A DNA stretch of 19,453 nucleotides from DAIOFH01 sp036745875 (lineage in GTDB: Bacteria; Planctomycetota; SZUA-567). A program made the position numbers and the translations under genes. A model generated the notes under the pieces. That model saw nothing but the letters and a program-made list of their open reading frames with translations. It had not been told where the DNA came from and ran no database searches. Shown in pieces: positions 14,384 through 19,453 of this stretch; within the stretch, counting starts at the first letter, position 1, and every line of letters begins with the position of its first letter. The stretch lies in the NCBI GenBank assembly GCA_036745875.1, contig DAIOFH010000074.1, positions 1 through 19,453 of the forward strand. The letters run 5' to 3'.

Positions 14384-15721
14384 ATGGTATCTGGGTCAAT
14401 GGCGGTAATCCTTCTGGTAATTATGGTGGCGCTTATAATTATTGCCACCGGAAAGTTCAAAATCAATGCCTTTTTAGTCCTTTTGGTGGTTGCCTTTCTC
14501 TATGGCGCTCTCATCGGCCTTCCGATGAATGAAATTCTCGACAAGATCAAGGGAGGCTTCGGGGGTACCCTTTCCTCGATCGGTATCGTCATTATCGCCG
14601 GTACCATGATGGGTGTGATTCTGGAAAAAACCGGTGCGGCGCTGGTTATGACCCGCTCGATCCTGTCTGTCGTCGGCAAGGATCGGTCTGCGTTGGCGAT
14701 GAATGCGGCGGGGTTTGTCGTTTCCATCCCGGTTTTTTGCGATTCCGGCTATGTCATCCTCACCCCGCTTAACAAGGCTCTTGCCAAGGAAAGCGGCAAA
14801 TCAATGGCAGTCATGGCAGTCGCCCTGGCAACCGGCCTCTACGCCACCCACACGATGGTTCCACCGACACCCGGCCCAATCGCCGCCGCAGGGACAATGT
14901 CGGCGGATCTTGGAGCAGTGATCTTCTACGGCCTAATCGCTTCCATCCCGGCCAGCCTGATCGGCTACATTTGGGCGGTAAAAGTTGCGTCCAAATACGA
15001 CATCCCGGTGAAGACGGGTGAATCCTACTCCTCCCTGATGGAAAAATACGGCAAACTGCCATCCGTGTTCGGATCCTTCCTCCCGCTCATTCTCCCCATA
15101 GTCCTCATTCTTCTCAAATCAGTTGCGGACCTGCCGTCAAAACCGTTTGGCCAGGGAACATTGTCATCATTCATCTCCAATATCGGCGACCCGGTTGCTG
15201 CCTTGATTATCGGCGTTTTGGCGGCACTTTGCCTAGTCCCGTGGGGTAGCTTCAGCACAGCAGTCGACGGCTGGCTTGGCCAGGGAATACGGGACGCGGC
15301 AATCGTACTCGCCATAACCGGCGCCGGAGGCTCATTCGGACGCATTCTCCAGGCATCGCCGATGGTGGACTACATTAAGGAAAACCTCTCCGGCACCGGC
15401 CTCGGCATCTTTCTTCCCTTCATCATTTCGGCAGCGATCAAAACAGCGCAGGGATCGTCGACAGTCGCCATCATCACAACAGCGAACATCATGGCGCCGA
15501 TGATTGCCGGCCTCGGATTGAATCCGGCCTTGACCGTCGTCGCGATCGGCGCAGGGTCCATGGTAATGTCCCACGCCAACGACAGCTATTTCTGGGTCGT
15601 ATCGCAATTTTCCGATATGCCGGTCAATATCGCGTATAAGGTTTACACCACAGCCACCGCAGTGGAGGGCGTGGCGGCTGTCATTGTTGTCTACATCCTT
15701 TCGATTTTTGTCGGAGCGTAG
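14384..15721 (+). CDS. GntP-family gluconate/carboxylate:H+ symporter
   Basis: An inner-membrane permease of the GntP family, which takes up gluconate, D-glycerate and related hydroxy-acids with protons. The ATG at 14384 is chosen because AAAGGAG lies at 14371-14377; an upstream in-frame start has no such site. The 445-residue product has about a dozen hydrophobic helices and family motifs: SIPVFCDSGYVILTPLNKAL, ATHTMVPPTPGPIAAAG, the SSTVAIITTANIMAPM segment, and GSMVMSHANDSYFWVVSQFS near the C terminus. Substrate cannot be decided from sequence; no kinase or dehydrogenase for a sugar acid is adjacent. It is transcribed alone, divergent from the sensor kinase, with a nested hairpin terminator downstream. 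Confidence 0.93.
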   Translation: MVSGSMAVILLVIMVALIIIATGKFKINAFLVLLVVAFLYGALIGLPMNEILDKIKGGFGGTLSSIGIVIIAGTMMGVILEKTGAALVMTRSILSVVGKDRSALAMNAAGFVVSIPVFCDSGYVILTPLNKALAKESGKSMAVMAVALATGLYATHTMVPPTPGPIAAAGTMSADLGAVIFYGLIASIPASLIGYIWAVKVASKYDIPVKTGESYSSLMEKYGKLPSVFGSFLPLILPIVLILLKSVADLPSKPFGQGTLSSFISNIGDPVAALIIGVLAALCLVPWGSFSTAVDGWLGQGIRDAAIVLAITGAGGSFGRILQASPMVDYIKENLSGTGLGIFLPFIISAAIKTAQGSSTVAIITTANIMAPMIAGLGLNPALTVVAIGAGSMVMSHANDSYFWVVSQFSDMPVNIAYKVYTTATAVEGVAAVIVVYILSIFVGA

Positions 15722-15732
15722 TCTCTCTCTTT

Positions 15733-15794
15733 AGCCATAGAGATATCATAGATCACAGAGAATCAATTCTCAGTTTTCTTTGGTCTCTATGGCT
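15733..15794. repeat. 11-bp inverted repeat enclosing the gntP terminator
   Basis: AGCCATAGAGA (15733-15743) is exactly complementary to TCTCTATGGCT (15784-15794). The 40 bases between them contain the small terminator hairpin and its T-run, so a long-range stem and the terminator could form together or compete. Confidence 0.6.
15758..15781 (+). terminator. Probable Rho-independent terminator of the GntP gene
   Basis: A 5-bp stem GAGAA/TTCTC with a TCAA loop is followed by AG and then TTTTCTTT. The stem is weak alone but sits inside the larger inverted repeat at 15733-15794, 36 bases after the gntP stop. Confidence 0.6.
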
Positions 15795-15951
15795 TTATAG
15801 CGCTTATTTCAATCACCGCCGGAAAGAAGATGAATTTCCTGAAAGGAACACCGGGATAGGAGGAAAATAAGGATAGGTTAATAGTGTATACGGCGGAGTG
15901 CGGCCTTTCGCACGCCAGCAAATTACTGACGAAGGCGAAAAGGAGAACGTC

Positions 15952-16716
15952 ATGCCCGGATTTATGGGATTGGGAAACCAACATGCCAAAAACATCCGCA
16001 ATGCCGAACTGAAACGCCGTGAGACACTGCGTGAGCCGCGCAACGTACCGAATACCGAATTGGCGGAAATTGAAAAGCGTTCGGAAGAAAAAGTCGACGA
16101 AATCCTCATGGATCAGACTGAAACGGCGGATATTGCTGACGAGGGTAAACCCGTTGTCGACGAGCGCGGCACGCGCCTGCGCGAAGCAGCCAAGAAAGCG
16201 ATGTCCCTTAAAGCAGGCGATATCATGTCGGCGCGGATCGCAACAGTTACCTTCGACGACACGGTGATGGTGGTCAAGGGAATCTTTTCCAAGGTCAGAT
16301 TCCACCATCTTCCGGTCATAGACGACACAGGCGGCCTCATTGGCATCATCTCCGACCGCGATTTCCTCAAGTCGATCAGCCCCTTCCTCGGCACCATCAA
16401 CGAACAGACCCGCGATGTCGAACTGATGAAGAAGAAGGTCGGCCTGATCATGACCCGCAACCCGGTCTCAGTGACGGTCGAAACGGATATGGTGGAAGCG
16501 ATCAAGCTGATGAACGAGCGCAAGGTCTCCTGCCTTCCCGTGGTTGCGCCGGGAACGAAACACCTGATGGGCATAGTTACCTGGAAGGATATCGTCAGGG
16601 CGTTCTGCCCCGAGGCCTTCCCCTATTCCCGCGTGAGCGGACGCCTGAAAACCGGCGTTCACATAAAGCCGCGCACCACTGAAAGCGGACGTTTCATGGC
16701 TGACGAATATTTTTAA
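15952..16716 (+). CDS. Two-CBS-domain protein
   Basis: A 254-residue soluble protein with a CBS pair, a module that usually binds adenosine nucleotides and regulates a partner. The ATG at 15952 is supported by AAAAGGAG at 15938-15945; a GTG 18 codons upstream is not. Residues 1-80 are charged, probably helical, and not recognised. CBS1 is at about 87-142 (DIMSARIATVTFDDTVMVV ... LPVIDDTGGLIGIISDRDFLK) and CBS2 at about 164-217 (LIMTRNPVSVTVETDM ... LPVVAPGTKHLMGIVTWKDIV). No enzymatic or channel domain is attached, so it acts alone or on another protein. It lies between two transporter genes, but each has its own apparent signals, so a link is only suggestive. A short GTGCG/CGCAC hairpin at 15898-15913 lies in the leader. 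Confidence 0.88.
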   Translation: MPGFMGLGNQHAKNIRNAELKRRETLREPRNVPNTELAEIEKRSEEKVDEILMDQTETADIADEGKPVVDERGTRLREAAKKAMSLKAGDIMSARIATVTFDDTVMVVKGIFSKVRFHHLPVIDDTGGLIGIISDRDFLKSISPFLGTINEQTRDVELMKKKVGLIMTRNPVSVTVETDMVEAIKLMNERKVSCLPVVAPGTKHLMGIVTWKDIVRAFCPEAFPYSRVSGRLKTGVHIKPRTTESGRFMADEYF

Positions 16717-16753
16717 ATCTCTGAAAACCCATAATCCTTTGGTATTTCTTTCC

Positions 16754-16777
16754 CATCCCCGGACTCGTTCGGGGATG
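16754..16777 (+). terminator. Probable terminator hairpin after the CBS gene
   Basis: CATCCCCG and CGGGGATG form an exact 8-bp stem, extendable by a G-T and an A-T pair to a CTCG loop. The following sequence (TATTCATT) has only a poor T-run, so termination may be weak. It begins 38 bases after the CBS stop codon. Confidence 0.5.
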
Positions 16778-16791
16778 TATTCATTGAATAC
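16777..16791. promoter_or_regulatory. 15-bp palindrome between CBS and NhaC genes
   Basis: GTATTCA-T-TGAATAC is perfectly symmetric around one base. It directly follows the CBS hairpin and lies about 150 bases before the antiporter gene. It could be an operator; a poor NhaC promoter candidate (TTGCGG at 16846, TACACT at 16869) lies downstream. Confidence 0.35.
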
Positions 16792-16939
16792 AGGAATTAA
16801 TTTGTAATTTGAAAAACCTCTGTGTTTTCCACGATTAAATTTGCGTTGCGGCGAAATACTTTTTTGTATACACTGTGACCACAAACAACCGGTATGCCCT
16901 TCAACAATTTCTCGCTGATCACAAAACAAAGGGGATTAT

Positions 16940-18559
16940 ATGGACCATGCCGCCTATCTGGGATTTATTCCGCCTTTTCTCGCCATCGCGCTCGCCCTCC
17001 TGACAAAAGACGTAATATTCTCCATGTTCCTCGGCATTACCTCCGGAGCCTTGATCCATGCCCAGGGAAACCCGTTCGCAGCACTTGTCCACGTGACCGA
17101 CCTTCTCGCCGACAAGGTCGCAGACAGCTGGAACATCAGGATCTTTCTTTTTTGCGGTTTGCTTGGCGGCCTTGTCGGCCTTCTTTCAAGGGCCGGGTCG
17201 GCGCAGGCGTTCGGACACTGGACGACGCGCTTCATCAAAGGCAGGCGAAGCGCACAACTCTTCACCTTCATCTTCGGCATTGTCGTCTTCATAGACGATT
17301 ATTTCAACTCGCTGGCGGTCGGTTCAGTCATGAGGCCAATCACCGACCGGCGGCAGGTATCAAGGGCGAAATTGGCCTATATTCTGGATTCCACCGCCGC
17401 GCCGATCTGTATAATCGCCCCCGTTTCAAGCTGGGTGGTGACAGTCATCTCGCAGATCAGGGCGTCGTCCGGGTTTTCCGAACTCGGCATCAGCGAAATG
17501 AGCTTTTTCATCAGGCTCATCCCGTACAACCTCTATGCCCTCTTTGCCCTGTTGATGGTGTTCATACTTGCCGTAAGCAACCGCGACTTCGGCCCCATGG
17601 CAAGATCGGAGCGGCTCGCAGGCGAAGGCAAAATGCTTTTTGACGAAAAACGCTACGGCGCAGCGCCGGGACAACTCGAAATGCACGAGGAAGCCCAGGG
17701 CGCAAAGTGGTTCGACATGGTCATACCCATGCTGGTGCTGATCGCTGCCTGCGTCGTCGCCTTCCCGGTCACCACCTGGCTTGGCGCGGAAAATGCCCAG
17801 GAAATAGGACTTGTCGAAGCGTTCCGCGACGCTGACGCCTCCAAGGCGCTGTTTTACGGCATTATCTTCTCCCTGGTCGTGACCTACCTGTACTTCCTCG
17901 GCAGGCGGATCCTCGGCATCAAGTCTGCCTCGGATTCCATCATCGACGGGGTCAAGTCAATGGTTCCCGCCCTCGCCATCCTCATGCTGGCCTGGACGAT
18001 TGGCCATATCATTTCAAAACCCATCAGCGAAGGCGGGCTGGGTCTGCCACTCTATATCGACCACCTGATACGCAGTTATTCCTTCCCGCTGGCGCTCCTG
18101 CCGCTTTGCGTATTCCTCGTCGCCGGGCTTATCGCCTTTTCGACCGGCACCAGCTGGGGTACCTTCGGCATCATGATCCCGATCACCCTGCCGACCGCCC
18201 TGTCCCTCGCGAAAGCTCAAAACATGGATGCCGACGGGATCATGCAATGCACCCTTATCAGTATCGGGGCAGTCCTTTCCGGTTCGGTCTTCGGCGACCA
18301 TTCCAGCCCAATCTCCGATACCACCATTTTGTCAAGTGCGGGCGGAGGCTGTCCGCACCTTGAGCATGTGTCAACCCAACTTCCCTACGCCATTTTTGTC
18401 GCCGCGTGCGCGGGTGTGGGCATCGTTGTCGGCGGATACATTCTTAATCCCTGGATTGCGATTTTGGCGACGGCGATTGTGTTCTTTCCCGGCTTCTTCA
18501 TCCTTTCACGAAAAGACCCGGAAGGCAAACTCGCAGGTATAAGCTGGCGCAAGAAATAA
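16940..18559 (+). CDS. NhaC-family Na+/H+ antiporter
   Basis: A 539-residue inner-membrane exchanger of the NhaC family, which swaps sodium for protons or, in some members, malate for lactate with ion movement. About 11-12 hydrophobic helices are visible. Family motifs include FGIVVFIDDYFNSLAVGSVMRP at about 111-132, LDSTAAPICIIAPVSSWV, FSTGTSWGTFGIMIPI and the diagnostic GSVFGDHSSPISDTTILSSAGGGCPHLEHVSTQLPYA. A long cytoplasmic loop at about 215-255 is rich in charged residues. The ATG follows AAAGGGG by five bases. The exact ions are not decidable from sequence. It is a single-gene unit ended by a very strong terminator. Confidence 0.94.
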   Translation: MDHAAYLGFIPPFLAIALALLTKDVIFSMFLGITSGALIHAQGNPFAALVHVTDLLADKVADSWNIRIFLFCGLLGGLVGLLSRAGSAQAFGHWTTRFIKGRRSAQLFTFIFGIVVFIDDYFNSLAVGSVMRPITDRRQVSRAKLAYILDSTAAPICIIAPVSSWVVTVISQIRASSGFSELGISEMSFFIRLIPYNLYALFALLMVFILAVSNRDFGPMARSERLAGEGKMLFDEKRYGAAPGQLEMHEEAQGAKWFDMVIPMLVLIAACVVAFPVTTWLGAENAQEIGLVEAFRDADASKALFYGIIFSLVVTYLYFLGRRILGIKSASDSIIDGVKSMVPALAILMLAWTIGHIISKPISEGGLGLPLYIDHLIRSYSFPLALLPLCVFLVAGLIAFSTGTSWGTFGIMIPITLPTALSLAKAQNMDADGIMQCTLISIGAVLSGSVFGDHSSPISDTTILSSAGGGCPHLEHVSTQLPYAIFVAACAGVGIVVGGYILNPWIAILATAIVFFPGFFILSRKDPEGKLAGISWRKK

Positions 18560-18624
18560 GCAAATGGCAATTTATGCCGATATTCCGTCCGGATAACTTC
18601 CGATAAAAAAAATCTATACGCCCC

Positions 18625-18671
18625 AACACACGTACAGGCAAAGGGTTGCCTGTACGTGTGTTTTATTTTTT
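18625..18671 (+). terminator. Strong Rho-independent terminator after the NhaC gene
   Basis: A perfect 17-bp stem (18625-18641 with 18646-18662, AGGG loop) is followed by a T-rich tract whose first Ts are part of the stem. It lies 65 bases after the NhaC stop and should block read-through into the last gene. Confidence 0.95.
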
Positions 18672-18687
18672 CTCTGGAAAGCTATTT

Positions 18688-18719
18688 GCTTTAAACAGGC
18701 ATGCATCTGTTTGCAAAGC
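18688..18719 (+). other. Leader hairpin before the last gene
   Basis: GCTTT-AAACAG (18688-18698) pairs with CTGTTT-GC-AAAGC (18707-18719), an 11-bp stem with a two-base bulge and an 8-base loop GCATGCAT. It ends five bases before the GGAGG ribosome binding site (18725-18729). GCTTT can instead pair with an upstream AAAGC at 18678-18682. Confidence 0.5.
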
Positions 18720-18736
18720 ATTGCGGAGGAAAAAAC

Positions 18737-19387
18737 ATGTCAATGTCCATAAGCGCATCGTACTATCAGAATTACCAGGCACACCAGACGGCGGCCAAGA
18801 AAGAAAACTCATTGTCGGCTCAGCTCTCGATAGCCGCCTCGATCGATGTCTCCGAGACGGAGGATGCACCGAAGCAGACCCTTGCCGAGTTCAAGAAGGA
18901 GTTTGCCCAGTTTATCGATTCGGTGCCGATCCACCCGTCGCAGGCCAAGGCGAGCCAGTCGATAAGCATTCACGACAATGTCTTCGAAAAGATGATGAAC
19001 GATCCCGAATACAAGGCTGAAATCGAAAACATGGTCCGGGAGCAACTGGGGGCGAGCTTCAGTCCCGCCGATCCCGCCTTCTGCACTATGAGGCCTGACG
19101 CCAACGGCGTATACACCGGTTCAGCCGGTGGCAGCTTCCACATGGATAAATTTGAAGCGCAATCGGCCGATGCGTTCTGGAATCGCAAGGCGAAAGACAA
19201 GGCGGCAAAAAAGAAGGCGGACGAACAAAAGCTGCTGGAGCAGTTGACGGACAAACGCCGGCAACAGCAGGATTATCTCCAGGACCTTTTCGCCAACAAA
19301 ACGACTGCCTACGGCAGCTACCAAACCACAACTGCCGCCGCTTCCAGCAAGACGAGCGCAGCTTCGATTTTAGACAGCTTGCTGTAA
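18737..19387 (+). CDS. Uncharacterised 216-residue protein
   Basis: Start ATG 18737 has GGAGG at 18725-18729; an in-frame ATG 12 codons upstream lies inside the leader hairpin. No signal peptide or membrane helix is visible, so the product is probably cytosolic or exported by a non-Sec route. The N terminus is Ser/Tyr/Gln-rich (MSMSISASYYQNYQ). The middle (about 45-140) looks folded and contains FIDSVPIHPSQAK, SISIHDNVFEKMMNDPEY and an FHMDKFEAQ segment. Then comes a Lys/Gln-rich coiled coil (about 145-185) and an Ala/Ser/Thr-rich tail ending SILDSLL. It resembles in style small proteins grouped as DUF6033, seen mainly in clostridia, but I am not sure of that. It stands alone between two terminators; function unknown. 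Confidence 0.8.
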   Translation: MSMSISASYYQNYQAHQTAAKKENSLSAQLSIAASIDVSETEDAPKQTLAEFKKEFAQFIDSVPIHPSQAKASQSISIHDNVFEKMMNDPEYKAEIENMVREQLGASFSPADPAFCTMRPDANGVYTGSAGGSFHMDKFEAQSADAFWNRKAKDKAAKKKADEQKLLEQLTDKRRQQQDYLQDLFANKTTAYGSYQTTTAAASSKTSAASILDSLL

Positions 19388-19426
19388 TGCCAGTCCAGTC
19401 GGCAACCAAAGAACATAACAATGTCG

Positions 19427-19453
19427 GGAGGCGCTTATTTAATGAGCGCCTCC
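19427..19453 (+). terminator. Probable terminator hairpin at the window edge
   Basis: GGAGGCGCT and AGCGCCTCC form a perfect 9-bp stem, 39 bases after the last stop codon. The window ends at the base of the stem, so a following T-run cannot be checked. Confidence 0.65.

Noticed and set aside
15840..15951. Riboswitch in the leader of the CBS gene
   Set aside because: I looked for cobalamin, cyclic di-GMP and fluoride riboswitch signatures and found none; only a 5-bp hairpin at 15898-15913 is visible.
16894..17643. A 249-codon plus-strand frame overlapping the start of the NhaC gene
   Set aside because: Out of frame with a well-matched antiporter and arginine/histidine-rich, as expected of a shifted frame.

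Overview
This window is ordinary, densely coding bacterial chromosome: 14 genes that can be called with some confidence, one doubtful gene tail at the left edge, and no rRNA, tRNA, CRISPR array, integrase or insertion sequence that I can see. Coding DNA is fairly GC-rich with GC-ending codons, spacers are AT-rich, and most starts have clear AGGAG-type ribosome binding sites. A chemoreceptor and an HD-GYP response regulator suggest a motile bacterium that uses cyclic di-GMP. A ferritin/VIT1 iron protein, a GntP carboxylate permease and an NhaC antiporter would suit an anaerobe or microaerophile of host or sediment habitats. The phylum cannot be assigned safely: the AgrC-like kinase and the last unknown gene recall Firmicutes, while the YciH/SUI1 protein and the general style recall Gram-negative groups.

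Layout. 1-303: possible tail of an upstream gene, then the topA promoter. 304-3170: topA (topoisomerase I with a long N-terminal extension and four zinc ribbons) and a strong terminator. 3247-4641: trmO-like tRNA methyltransferase and a ferritin-VIT1 iron transporter, convergent with directly abutting stop codons. 4718-7493 (minus): a 904-residue chemoreceptor with its own terminator. 7850-9101: hpt followed by an AlkD-type DNA repair gene broken by one in-frame TGA. 9123-11084 (minus): proB, a YciH/SUI1 protein and a Nudix hydrolase, probably one operon. 11357-12490: REC/HD-GYP regulator. 12584-13909 (minus): orphan AgrC-like GHKL sensor kinase. 14384-15721: GntP permease. 15952-16716: two-CBS protein. 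16940-18559: NhaC antiporter with a 17-bp terminator hairpin. 18737-19387: unknown 216-residue protein, ending near a hairpin at the window edge.

How it fits together. The genes form mostly short, independent transcription units rather than one pathway. They cover DNA topology and repair (topA, alkD), translation and tRNA (trmO, yciH), nucleotide and proline metabolism (hpt, Nudix, proB), sensing (chemoreceptor, HD-GYP regulator, GHKL kinase), and ion, iron and carboxylate transport. I see no obvious new multi-gene system. The items most worth a second look are the AlkD gene whose only lesion is TGA at a conserved tryptophan, the CX3CH motif in the chemoreceptor sensor domain, the dyad elements in the spacers (notably before proB, before the HD-GYP gene and between the kinase and gntP), and the structured leader of the last unknown gene.
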